Positions 5,711-12,736 of a DNA stretch of 12,736 nucleotides are shown here, in pieces. The notes below the pieces were generated by a model. That model did no database searches and was not told the origin of the DNA. It was given only the letters and a program-made list of their open reading frames with translations. How positions within the stretch are numbered: the stretch's first letter is position 1; every line of letters begins with the position of its first letter. Position numbers and translations under genes: made by a program. This stretch comes from UBA5336 sp039815055. GTDB lineage: Bacteria > Pseudomonadota > Alphaproteobacteria > Caulobacterales > Hyphomonadaceae. The stretch spans positions 1-12,736 of the forward strand of contig JBCCAA010000071.1 of NCBI GenBank assembly GCA_039815055.1, in the 5' to 3' direction.

Positions 5711-5947
5711 ATGAAAGACTGGTGTGATAATGAAGGCGCCCAGCGCCTGCGCGAAAAAATTCGTGAGTACTGGGAAGATCGCGGCTACGACGTCGATGTT
5801 GACCTGGTAGATTCCGGCTTTGTTGCGGCCATGCGCAGTGCGCGTACGGACCTGCGCAGCAATATGGTGAACGGCATGCCTCGCCGTCGCCGCGCCGACT
5901 CAACCGCCGAACGCACGGCCTATCGGCCTCCGTCCCAGGCGGCTTAG
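5711..5947 (+). CDS. Small protein of unknown function, 78 aa
   Basis: I do not recognise a named family. The ATG has a strong Shine-Dalgarno run, GGAGAGAG (5699-5706), at good distance, and codon use matches its neighbours, so it is very likely a real gene. The protein is soluble in appearance: an acidic, helix-prone first part (GAQRLREKIREYWEDRGYDV, 9-28), a middle strand-like part (DVDLVDSGFVAAM), a conserved-looking SARTDLRSNMVNGMPRRRR segment (43-61), and a polar tail. The pattern looks like a small alphaproteobacterial conserved protein, but that is an impression only. Its long upstream region with a CtrA-type box suggests cell-cycle-linked or tightly controlled expression. It converges on gph, and their stops overlap by 4 bp. 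Confidence 0.75.
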   Translation: MKDWCDNEGAQRLREKIREYWEDRGYDVDVDLVDSGFVAAMRSARTDLRSNMVNGMPRRRRADSTAERTAYRPPSQAA

Positions 5948-6642
5948 GCGGCAATCGCCGAGATTAAGTCTGACAAATCTGAATAGTGGTGGAGTATTGC
6001 CACAGCTTCGATGGACTCCGCGGTGGCCGTCTCATAACCGAGCGGTGTAAAGATGAAGGGCAGCCCTGCGTTCCGGGCTGCCTTTTCGTCTGTCTGGCTG
6101 TCGCCCACAAATATGGTGCGCGCCGGGTCTCCGCCCGCCTGCCGGATGGTTGCTAGCGGGTGCCCTGCATCGGGTTTCTTCTCCGACACTGCGTCTGCGC
6201 CCACGATCGAGGCAAAATGCCGGGCCAAGCCTAGCTCGGCCAACAATTGCTCGCTGAGCGCCTGGGTTTTGTTGGTGCAGATCGCCAACACCGCGCCGCG
6301 GTTCGCGAGTTCGTCCAAGGCTTCTGTCACACCCTCGAAGGCGTGGCTGTCGACGGCGATGTTCTGGCGGTAATGGTCCAGAAACTCTGTCCAGAGGCGT
6401 TCCACCAAATCCTCGTCATGGTGATGGCTTTGTTGATCGAGCGCGGCGCGGATCATGGCCTTGGCGCCTTTGCCGATCATCGTACGGATGTCTGACAGTG
6501 CGACGGGCGCCAGCCCCAGCGGAGCAATGGCGTGGTTCAGCGCGTTGAGTAAATCGGGCGCGCTTTCGACCAACGTGCCATCAAGATCAAAGACGACGGT
6601 CCAGCCATCCAGCCGGGGTGGGGCGACAACTGTTTCAGCCAT
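5944..6642 (-). CDS. gph: Phosphoglycolate phosphatase (HAD family)
   Basis: The product, 232 aa, is a haloacid-dehalogenase-type phosphatase that probably hydrolyses 2-phosphoglycolate, which arises from DNA repair or RubisCO side reactions. HAD motif I is DLDGTLV (19-25) with D19 as the nucleophile and D21 as the acid/base. Motif II is ICTNKT with T123. Motif III is the Lys of SEKKPD (K155/K156). Motif IV is GDSQTDEKAA (180-189), with D181 and D185 for Mg2+. A helical cap lies between motifs I and II, as in Gph. HAD enzymes vary in substrate, so the exact substrate is inferred from overall resemblance. It is divergent from glmU across 86 bp and convergent with the 78-aa gene, sharing TTAG at the ends. 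Confidence 0.88.
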   Translation of the reverse strand: MAETVVAPPRLDGWTVVFDLDGTLVESAPDLLNALNHAIAPLGLAPVALSDIRTMIGKGAKAMIRAALDQQSHHHDEDLVERLWTEFLDHYRQNIAVDSHAFEGVTEALDELANRGAVLAICTNKTQALSEQLLAELGLARHFASIVGADAVSEKKPDAGHPLATIRQAGGDPARTIFVGDSQTDEKAARNAGLPFIFTPLGYETATAESIEAVAILHHYSDLSDLISAIAA

Positions 6643-6659
6643 TGCATAATCCTTGATGA

Positions 6660-6683
6660 CGGCGAGGCTTACATCACTCGCCG
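6660..6683. promoter_or_regulatory. Inverted repeat in gph-glmU divergent region
   Basis: CGGCGAG and CTCGCCG form perfect 7-bp arms around a 10-base centre (6660-6683), between the two divergent starts. It could be an operator shared by gph and glmU or a hairpin in the glmU leader. No good promoter pair could be placed with confidence in these 86 bases. Confidence 0.35.
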
Positions 6684-6728
6684 GATTGCTCTACCCCGAT
6701 CCCAGTTCGTTTGGCGAGGGAGTTTGCC

Positions 6729-8075
6729 ATGGGTGAACGTGTTGCCGTGATCCTGGCGGCCGGCAAAGGCACGCGGATGAAATCGGATGTACCGAAAGTG
6801 CTGCACAAGGTGGCGGGGCGCGCCATGGTCGATTGGTCCGTCGATCTGGCTCGGTCCGCAGGCTGTTCAAGGACGGTCGTTGTATGCTCGCCTGGGCAAG
6901 ACCGGTTGATAGACTACGTCGAAGCGACCCTCGGGCCGAACAGCATTGCCATTCAGGATCCACCATTGGGCACTGGCCATGCCGTACAGGCCGCCGAAGA
7001 GATGGTTGGCCGGGATGGCCACCTCGTAGTACTCTATGGCGATACGCCTCTGATCCGGCTTGAGGCGGTTGAGGGATTGTTTGCAGCGCTGGAGGATGGC
7101 GCGGCAATCGGTGTGCTGGGGTTTGAGGCGGCGGATCCGGGCCAGTATGGCCGCCTGATCAAGGCCGCTGATGGCAGTCTCGACCGCATCGTTGAAGCGC
7201 GCGAAGCCAGCGCCGATGAGCTGGCTGTTACGCTTTGCAATTCCGGCGTTATGGCCGCTTCAGCGAGCGATATGTTCGGGTATTTGTCCAACGTCACCAA
7301 TGACAACGCCAAAGGGGAATTCTACCTAACCGATGTGGTTGGCCTTGCTCACGCAGATGGGCGCCGTAGCGCGGTTATCGAGTGCGATGAGGCCGACGTG
7401 CAAGGGTGTAATGACCGCACGCAACTGGCCGATACCAACGCCGCATTCCAGGTGCGACGCCGGCGCGAAGCCATGGCCGAAGGAGTCACGCTGGAGGCGC
7501 CTGAAACGGTCTATTTCAGTTATGATACTGAGCTTGGCCGCGATACGATTGTGGAACCAAACGTCGTGTTCGGCCCGGGGGTTCGGATTGAGACGGGCGC
7601 GACCATTCGAGCGTTCAGCCATCTGGAAGGTGCAGTGGTAAAGTCGGGTGCGGTGATCGGGCCGTATGCACGTCTTAGGCCCGGGGCAGACATTGGCGAG
7701 CATTGTCGGATCGGAAACTTCGTCGAGGTCAAAAATGTGGCCATGGCGTCTGGCGCCAAAGCCAATCATCTGGCCTATCTCGGCGATGGTGAGGTGGGGG
7801 TAGGCGCGAATCTGGGAGCAGGCACGATTTTCTGCAATTATGATGGGTTCAACAAGAGTCGCACTGTGGTGGGTGCAGGGGCTTTTGTCGGCTCGAATTC
7901 GGCGTTGATCGCGCCCGTGACAATTGGCGATGGCGCTTATGTTGGCTCCGGCAGCGTGATCACCGATGACGTCGATCCCGATGCACTGGCTGTGGCGCGT
8001 GGACGCCAGGTTCAGAAAAAGGGCTGGGCTACAGAATTCCGCGACAGCCAATCCAAGTCAAAGTCAGGAGACTGA
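6729..8075 (+). CDS. glmU: Bifunctional GlmU (GlcNAc-1-P uridyltransferase / GlcN-1-P acetyltransferase)
   Basis: The product, 448 aa, makes UDP-N-acetylglucosamine for peptidoglycan and lipopolysaccharide in two steps: acetylation of glucosamine 1-phosphate, then uridylyl transfer. The N-terminal nucleotidyltransferase domain has LAAGKGTRM (9-17), GTGHAV (81-86) and YGDTPL (103-108). The C-terminal left-handed beta-helix starts near 260 and includes RLRPGADIG (315-323), NHLAYLGD with the catalytic-type H347, and GAGTIFCNYDG (363-373). Length is normal. The ATG at 6729 has GGCGAGGGAG (6713-6722) six bases before it; a TTG at 6711 would add six residues and place the ribosome site inside the gene. 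glmS is not adjacent, and rpiA follows one base after the stop. Confidence 0.96.
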   Translation: MGERVAVILAAGKGTRMKSDVPKVLHKVAGRAMVDWSVDLARSAGCSRTVVVCSPGQDRLIDYVEATLGPNSIAIQDPPLGTGHAVQAAEEMVGRDGHLVVLYGDTPLIRLEAVEGLFAALEDGAAIGVLGFEAADPGQYGRLIKAADGSLDRIVEAREASADELAVTLCNSGVMAASASDMFGYLSNVTNDNAKGEFYLTDVVGLAHADGRRSAVIECDEADVQGCNDRTQLADTNAAFQVRRRREAMAEGVTLEAPETVYFSYDTELGRDTIVEPNVVFGPGVRIETGATIRAFSHLEGAVVKSGAVIGPYARLRPGADIGEHCRIGNFVEVKNVAMASGAKANHLAYLGDGEVGVGANLGAGTIFCNYDGFNKSRTVVGAGAFVGSNSALIAPVTIGDGAYVGSGSVITDDVDPDALAVARGRQVQKKGWATEFRDSQSKSKSGD

Positions 8076-8076
8076 T

Positions 8077-8775
8077 ATGGCCAATGAACATGAGAAAATG
8101 AACGCTGCGGCCGCGGCCATGGAGTTTGTGGAAGACGGCATGACTTTGGGGCTCGGCACGGGCTCGACAGCGAAATATTTCGTGGAATTGCTCGCCGATG
8201 AGATTGCGGATGGGCTTGTCGTGCGCGGCGTGCCCACAAGCGAGCAGACGCGAAGGCTGGCCGAATCCCATGGCGTGCCGTTGATCCCGGTCGATCAGGT
8301 GCAGCAGATTCATCTCACCGTCGACGGCGCAGACGAGGTTGATGGTGCGGGGCGCCTCATCAAAGGGGGAGGGGCCGCGCTTTTACGGGAAAAGATCATA
8401 GCAGCCGCCAGCGATCATATGTGCGTGATCGCAGACCCGTCGAAACAGGTGGAACGCCTCGGCGCGTTCCCGCTTCCAGTTGAAGTGACAACGTTCGGGT
8501 TCACGATCACTGCAAAGCAGGTCTTCGATGCCTTGTGTGCCTCAGGGGTGGAAAAACCCAAGGTCGAGTTGCGCACCACCAATGGACGCGACCCGCTGGT
8601 CACCGATGGCGGCAACCATATTCTAGACTGCCACTGTACCCGCATTCCCGACGCGGAGGCCACCGCAGCCCGGCTATCCAGTGTGCCGGGCGTGGTTGAG
8701 CATGGGCTGTTTGTCGACCTCGCGCGGACGGTCATTATTGGGAATGAGGGCGGCGCGACCGTATTTGAATTTTAG
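8077..8775 (+). CDS. rpiA: Ribose-5-phosphate isomerase A
   Basis: The product, 232 aa, interconverts ribose 5-phosphate and ribulose 5-phosphate in the non-oxidative pentose phosphate pathway. Signatures seen are GLGTGSTA (25-32, phosphate loop), TVDGADEVD (81-89, catalytic Asp region) and KGGGAALLREK (96-106), with E105 matching the catalytic Glu of the E. coli enzyme and K96 the catalytic Lys region. Length is close to typical. The ATG at 8077 has AGGAG at 8066-8070 with ideal spacing; only one base separates it from the glmU stop, so the two are cotranscribed. An earlier in-frame Met lies inside glmU and is rejected. The 3' end overlaps the convergent TIR-ParA gene by 4 bp. Confidence 0.96.
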   Translation: MANEHEKMNAAAAAMEFVEDGMTLGLGTGSTAKYFVELLADEIADGLVVRGVPTSEQTRRLAESHGVPLIPVDQVQQIHLTVDGADEVDGAGRLIKGGGAALLREKIIAAASDHMCVIADPSKQVERLGAFPLPVEVTTFGFTITAKQVFDALCASGVEKPKVELRTTNGRDPLVTDGGNHILDCHCTRIPDAEATAARLSSVPGVVEHGLFVDLARTVIIGNEGGATVFEF

Positions 8776-10103
8776 GCCGCCTGGCGCGCCGACAGGTCAC
8801 GTCCCGCAGGCAAGGCTTTAATCTCACCGGCCAGTGCTGTCAGTGCATCGCGCACGGCGCGCAGGCCTCCGCCACGTCCATAATGGGAAACCAATTGGTG
8901 GTGGAGCGGTGTGTCTTCTTCCGGCGCTCTCACGACGAAATGGCCTGAACGGGGCAGGGCAGTTCCCAGCACAGCGCGCGAGAGTTCAAACCCGGCCTGG
9001 GCATCGTGGACGCCATTGCGGGCATCAGCTTCAAAAGTGGATTGCTCACGCCGTTGCACGCTGTTGAACACCACCGAGAGCTGCGGGTGGTGCCCTTTCG
9101 CGAGACGGCTGGAGATCACCTCATTGAGAAGGCGTACCCCGCGCAGGCTGTAGATGTCGGGATGCATGGGCGCGAGCACGCGATTGGCTGCCTCGAGCAC
9201 GCATTGCGTGAGGAATGTGGCGTTCGGGTTGGTGTCCATCACGATCAAATCATATTGGCTTCGCAGCGCTTCGACCTGGGTGAGAAAATTGGCGCGGATA
9301 GCCTCCAGTGCAGCCGGATCGGTTGCAAAGGCGTATTTCGAGATCTCGAACTGGCCGGTGATCAGATCCAACCGCCCCGCTGGTGCATCGCCTGTCAGGA
9401 TCGGCGTGACCAGCTTGTCGAGAACGGGCAAGGCGAGAGGCTCGCGGGAGAACCGGTTCCAGTCGCCTGCTGGCGACGCAATGCCGGTCGCGTGAAGCTG
9501 GCTTCTTTCAAACAAGCTGATGACAGACTGGTCGCGGGTCGCGCGATGGTCTGCATCGGGCATGTCGAAGAACAACTGGGTCAGATTGTATTGTGGGTCG
9601 AGATCGATCAGCAGTACGCGTGAGCGCTCCATGGCCTGAAGGGCACCAAAGACCTGGGCGGTGAGCGTGGTCTTGCCGACCCCGCCTTTGAGATTCATGA
9701 CAGCAATGACCGGGCAACGTGCATGGTAGCGCTGGCGAACGTCCTCCAGGACCGTTGGAAGACCTTCACCGCCGTTCAAGTCATGCTGGCGGAGCGGCCC
9801 AATCAGATCCTTGACCCGACCGCCAAGGCGCGCCTTGTCCAAACGCACGACGATAACCGGCGTGCCTTCGCGCCGTGCCACCATGAGATCACGCTCGACA
9901 TCTGGCGAGCGGATGGCTTCAGCTGAGAGCATCACCACCACGGCAAATGCATTGGCGATCTGGCGGGATATCAACCCCTCATCGGAGATTTGCGCCGGCG
10001 TGGTCGGATACCATCCTGCAATTCCGGCCTTGCGCAGGCCCTCGTGCATTTTCAGTAGGGGATCCAGATCCACCGGACTGTGCGATATGTAAACGTGTGA
10101 CAT
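8772..10103 (-). CDS. TIR-like domain fused to ParA/MinD-type ATPase
   Basis: This 443-aa protein has two parts. Residues 1 to about 110 resemble a bacterial TIR domain: HVYISHSPVD (3-12), then LRKAGIAGWYP, then IANAFAVVVMLSAEAIRSP and a final strand TPVIVVRLD. The position of the usual catalytic Glu in the pattern S-x-W-x-x-x-E-L is Asp here (D72), and the Trp is D68. From about 131 a ParA/MinD-type ATPase follows, with deviant Walker A KGGVGKTT (139-146), LLIDLDPQYN (164-173) and IVMDTNP (287-293). The ATPase part is about 310 aa, longer than a simple Soj. No ParB or cargo gene is adjacent. The start at 10103 gives a clean TIR N-terminus but has no good Shine-Dalgarno site. Its role is unknown: positioning, signalling or defence are all possible. 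Confidence 0.82.
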   Translation of the reverse strand: MSHVYISHSPVDLDPLLKMHEGLRKAGIAGWYPTTPAQISDEGLISRQIANAFAVVVMLSAEAIRSPDVERDLMVARREGTPVIVVRLDKARLGGRVKDLIGPLRQHDLNGGEGLPTVLEDVRQRYHARCPVIAVMNLKGGVGKTTLTAQVFGALQAMERSRVLLIDLDPQYNLTQLFFDMPDADHRATRDQSVISLFERSQLHATGIASPAGDWNRFSREPLALPVLDKLVTPILTGDAPAGRLDLITGQFEISKYAFATDPAALEAIRANFLTQVEALRSQYDLIVMDTNPNATFLTQCVLEAANRVLAPMHPDIYSLRGVRLLNEVISSRLAKGHHPQLSVVFNSVQRREQSTFEADARNGVHDAQAGFELSRAVLGTALPRSGHFVVRAPEEDTPLHHQLVSHYGRGGGLRAVRDALTALAGEIKALPAGRDLSARQAA

Positions 10104-10251
10104 GGGCAAAGGTCTACCGGGAGTCGGGGCGGGGCCTGAAGTAGTGTTTGCAGATTTCAGATATGCGACGCCGTGAAATTTCGCCGTATGGCAGTGAATA
10201 TTGAAGCCGAAGCAACTGTGTGGTTGTTTGCGCACTGAATGGAGCAAAATA
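10104..10251. other. Divergent intergenic region, TIR-ParA / DAHP synthase
   Basis: These 148 bases must hold promoters for both divergent genes. I see TTGCAG (10148-10153) and AATATT/TATTGA near 10198-10204 but no well-spaced pair. An 8-bp palindrome, GAAATTTC (10175-10182), lies in the middle. No Trp/Phe/Tyr-rich leader peptide was found ahead of the DAHP synthase gene. Confidence 0.4.
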
Positions 10252-11631
10252 ATGACGTGGACCCCGTCCGATTGGCGCGCACTGCCGGCCAAGCACATCC
10301 CTGAAGACTATCCTGACGCAGAGGCCCTTGCCGCTGCCGAAGCGTCGCTCAAGGGCTTTCCACCGCTGGTTTTTGCAGGAGAGGCGCGCAACCTTAAGGC
10401 CCGCCTTGCGGACGTGGCTGCCGGAAATGCATTCCTGTTGCAAGGGGGAGACTGCGCCGAAAGCTTCAAGGAATTCCACCCGGACAACATCCGCGACACG
10501 TTCCGCGTGTTGTTGCAGATGGCTGTCGTGCTGACCTATGGCGCGGCCAAACCGGTCGTTAAGGTCGGGCGGATTGCTGGCCAGTTCGGCAAGCCGCGTT
10601 CCAGCCCGGTTGAGTCGATTGATGGTGTGGAGCTGCCTTCCTATCGTGGTGACAATATCAATGGGATGGAGTTCACACCCGGCGCGCGTATCCCCAACCC
10701 GGAACGGCTGATCCAGGCCTATGGTCAGTCCGCATCGACGCTGAACCTCCTGCGGGCGTTCAGCCAGGGCGGCTATGCCAACCTGTCCAATGTGCACCGC
10801 TGGATGCTGGGTTTTGTCGAGCGCAGTCAGGAAGGCGCAGCCTACGAAAAACTGGCCGACGACATCACCAAGGCGGTCAACTTCATGGAGGCGTGTGGGG
10901 TCAGCCCCGATACCGTGCCACAGCTGTCACAGACGGAGTTCTACACCAGCCATGAAGCGCTTCTGCTGGGGTATGAAGAGGCCCTGACGCGCATCGATTC
11001 CACATCCGGGGAATGGTACGATACCTCAGCGCACATGCTCTGGATCGGCCATCGCACGCGCCAGATCGACCACGCCCATGTGAATTTCCTCAGCGGCGTG
11101 AAAAACCCGATTGGCATAAAGTGCGGTCCCGGGTTGGAGGCCGATGAGCTTGTCCGTCTCGTTGAGCACCTCAATCCGATAGACGAAGCAGGGCGAATTA
11201 CACTGATCGCGCGATTTGGCGCTGAAGGCGTAGAGGCGGGATTGCCGCCGCTGGTGCGGGCGATCCAGAAGAGCGGACGCACCGTCGTTTGGTCCTGTGA
11301 CCCGATGCATGGCAATACGCTGAAGACCGGCACGGGCTACAAAACGCGTCCAGTCGACCGCATTTTATCCGAGGTGCGCCAGTTCGTGGATATCGTGTCG
11401 TCTGAAGGCGCTTATCCCGGCGGCGTGCACGTGGAAATGACCGGCCAGGACGTGACCGAGTGTATCGGCGGCGCCCAGGCGATTTCCGAGGAAGACCTGT
11501 CATCGCGTTACCACACCCACTGTGATCCGCGTCTGAATGGTCAACAAGCGCTTGAACTCGCGTTTCTGTTGGCAGAGAAGATCCAGGCTGCGAGCGCCAG
11601 CGGAACTGCGCCGCGTCGTAAGGCGGGATAA
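10252..11631 (+). CDS. aroG: Class II 3-deoxy-7-phosphoheptulonate (DAHP) synthase
   Basis: The product, 459 aa, condenses phosphoenolpyruvate with erythrose 4-phosphate, the first step of the shikimate pathway to aromatic amino acids. The class II (plant/mycobacterial) type is shown by LQGGDCAESF (63-72) with metal ligand C68, GRIAGQFGKPRS (107-118), YRGDNING (131-138), GIKCGPGL (288-295), WSCDPMHGNT (347-356) with H353, EMTGQDVTECIGG (395-407) with E395, and YHTHCDPRLN (420-429) with D425. Length is typical. The ATG at 10252 has GGAG at 10241-10244; a TTG at 10201 would add 17 residues without support. Naming varies for class II enzymes, so the symbol is provisional. The MATE gene follows after 17 bp. 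Confidence 0.95.
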   Translation: MTWTPSDWRALPAKHIPEDYPDAEALAAAEASLKGFPPLVFAGEARNLKARLADVAAGNAFLLQGGDCAESFKEFHPDNIRDTFRVLLQMAVVLTYGAAKPVVKVGRIAGQFGKPRSSPVESIDGVELPSYRGDNINGMEFTPGARIPNPERLIQAYGQSASTLNLLRAFSQGGYANLSNVHRWMLGFVERSQEGAAYEKLADDITKAVNFMEACGVSPDTVPQLSQTEFYTSHEALLLGYEEALTRIDSTSGEWYDTSAHMLWIGHRTRQIDHAHVNFLSGVKNPIGIKCGPGLEADELVRLVEHLNPIDEAGRITLIARFGAEGVEAGLPPLVRAIQKSGRTVVWSCDPMHGNTLKTGTGYKTRPVDRILSEVRQFVDIVSSEGAYPGGVHVEMTGQDVTECIGGAQAISEEDLSSRYHTHCDPRLNGQQALELAFLLAEKIQAASASGTAPRRKAG

Positions 11632-11648
11632 TATCCAAGGAGTAAGCC

Positions 11649-12736
11649 ATGGCCCGGCGGGAATGGCCCGCCTGGGCGCGGGCCAGCGAAATACTTGACC
11701 TCGTGCGCCTGTCGGTGCCGATTGCGATCTCACGCCTGGCATGGATGCTGATGGGGCTGACCGATGCGATCGTGCTCGGCCAGGTCGCGCCCGATGAATT
11801 GCCCTACATTCTGAATGCCTGGCTGCCGATTGGCGTCATGCTTGGCTTCGGCATGGGCATCCTTATGGGCGTACAGGTACTGACCGCTGAGCTTGGCGGA
11901 CGGGGCCAGGAGGCCGATAGCGGGCGGATATTCCGCCGCGGTGCCGTGTTTGCCCTTGGCTTGGGCATTGCCATGGTGGCGATCACATACCCGACTGTGG
12001 AAAGCCTGTTCCACTGGCTGTTTGTTACCATTGCGCCGCCGCGCGAGGCTGGCGACATCCCAGCAGACCTGATTGTTCAGGAGGTCTCATCGGCAACGCG
12101 CATACTTGTACTGGGGATGCCGGGGTTTTTGCTGGGCACAGTGTGTTCCATGTATCTGGAGGCGCTGCGGCGCCCGCTGCTGGTCACCGTGGTTGCGTAC
12201 TTCATGGTGGCCATCAATCTGGTGTTCGACCTGGTTCTGGTTGCCGGGTGGTTCGGCGCACCCCAGCTTGGCGCGGATGGCGTGGCCATCGCTACAACGG
12301 CAACGCGCACGGCATCGGTGTTCGTGTTCGCCGTCTTCATTATCTGGCTGACACCGGGATTTCGTAAATCCAAACCGACGCCAGAAGGTGAAACTCGGCG
12401 CCAGTTCGAAGTGGGTGCAGGCACCGCCATCAGCAATGTCGCCGAATGGGGTGGGTTCAATGCCACCTATGTAATCGCCCTATGGATCGCGGCTCATGTG
12501 AACATTATCTACGGCTATGCCAGCCAGTTGATTGGCACGGCGTTCATGATCTTTCTGGGAATCGGAACCGCCACCAGTGTGCGCGTGGCAGAGCATGTCG
12601 GCCGAGGCAATCAGCTTGGGGTCAGGGAATCCAGCCGTTTGGGCATCGCGGCAACGGTGGTGTCAGGCATCGTGTTGGGGGCGATGATCCTTGTGTTCCG
12701 TGAACAACTGGCCAGCGCCCTTGTCAATCGGTCTGC
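11649..12736 (+). CDS. MATE-family multidrug/cation efflux transporter, 3' end cut
   Basis: The frame is open from ATG 11649 to the window edge (362 codons seen), so the stop lies outside; MATE proteins are usually about 440-460 aa, so roughly 80-100 residues are missing. AAGGAG (11637-11642) precedes the start by six bases. The protein is strongly hydrophobic with about ten membrane segments visible. Family traits are LSVPIAISRLAWMLMGLTDAIVLGQV (21-46, D39 in the first helix, as in the D-T-x-x-x-G region of MATE proteins), a mid-protein LEALRRPLLVT stretch after helix five or six, and GIGTATSVRVAEHVGRGN in the second half. Such carriers exchange Na+ or H+ for drugs or other organic compounds; the substrate cannot be told. 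It lies 17 bp behind DAHP synthase, so the two are probably cotranscribed. Confidence 0.9.
   Translation, partial: MARREWPAWARASEILDLVRLSVPIAISRLAWMLMGLTDAIVLGQVAPDELPYILNAWLPIGVMLGFGMGILMGVQVLTAELGGRGQEADSGRIFRRGAVFALGLGIAMVAITYPTVESLFHWLFVTIAPPREAGDIPADLIVQEVSSATRILVLGMPGFLLGTVCSMYLEALRRPLLVTVVAYFMVAINLVFDLVLVAGWFGAPQLGADGVAIATTATRTASVFVFAVFIIWLTPGFRKSKPTPEGETRRQFEVGAGTAISNVAEWGGFNATYVIALWIAAHVNIIYGYASQLIGTAFMIFLGIGTATSVRVAEHVGRGNQLGVRESSRLGIAATVVSGIVLGAMILVFREQLASALVNRS

Noticed and set aside
7326..8051. 241-codon minus-strand frame opposite glmU.
   Set aside because: It lies opposite the conserved GlmU beta-helix and shows no recognisable motif or ribosome site.
9006..9623. 205-codon plus-strand frame opposite the TIR-ParA gene.
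   Set aside because: It is antisense to a gene with clear ATPase motifs and shows no family feature; long antisense frames are common in GC-rich DNA.
8772..10103. The TIR-ParA gene as a plasmid or chromosome partition locus (parAB-parS).
   Set aside because: There is no ParB gene and no repeated centromere-like site nearby, and the neighbours are metabolic genes.

Overview
The window looks like a stretch of an alphaproteobacterial chromosome, GC-rich in the coding parts, with mostly housekeeping genes. Three things point to this group: the order surE-pcm-yajC-secD-secF, a full CtrA-type box (TTAA-N7-TTAAC) next to a Caulobacter-like -10 element, and a class II DAHP synthase. The family (perhaps Hyphomonadaceae or a relative) is inference only.

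Layout. 1-369: a DUF559 (Vsr-like nuclease fold) gene, cut at the window edge and interrupted by an in-frame amber codon. 350-1749: surE and a divergent pcm-like methyltransferase, overlapping end to start. 1749-1883: a possible 44-codon ORF with a signal-like N-terminus, bridging pcm and yajC. 1859-4948: yajC-secD-secF, the accessory part of the Sec translocon. 5034-5108: tRNA-Val(CAC). 5109-5710: about 600 bp without a convincing gene; its first half is dense in perfect hairpins and its second half is AT-richer with promoter-like and operator-like elements. These lead to a 78-codon gene of unknown function (5711-5947). 5944-6642 (minus): gph. 6729-8775: glmU-rpiA, divergent from gph. 8772-10103 (minus): a TIR-like domain fused to a ParA/MinD-type ATPase. 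10252-11631: class II DAHP synthase. 11649 to the end: a MATE-family transporter, cut by the window edge.

How it works together. YajC, SecD and SecF support the SecYEG channel. Gph, GlmU, RpiA and DAHP synthase belong to central metabolism: 2-phosphoglycolate removal, UDP-GlcNAc for the envelope, pentose phosphates, and entry to the shikimate pathway. RpiA and DAHP synthase are linked through pentose-phosphate metabolism, which supplies erythrose 4-phosphate. Genes are tightly packed, with start/stop overlaps and two convergent pairs that share the same four bases (TTAG) as interlocked stop codons.

The least ordinary items are the orphan TIR-ParA fusion, whose usual TIR catalytic Glu appears to be Asp; the small coupled ORF ahead of yajC-secDF; the structured and operator-rich region 5109-5710; and the nonsense-interrupted DUF559 gene. 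No insertion sequence, CRISPR array or integrase was seen.
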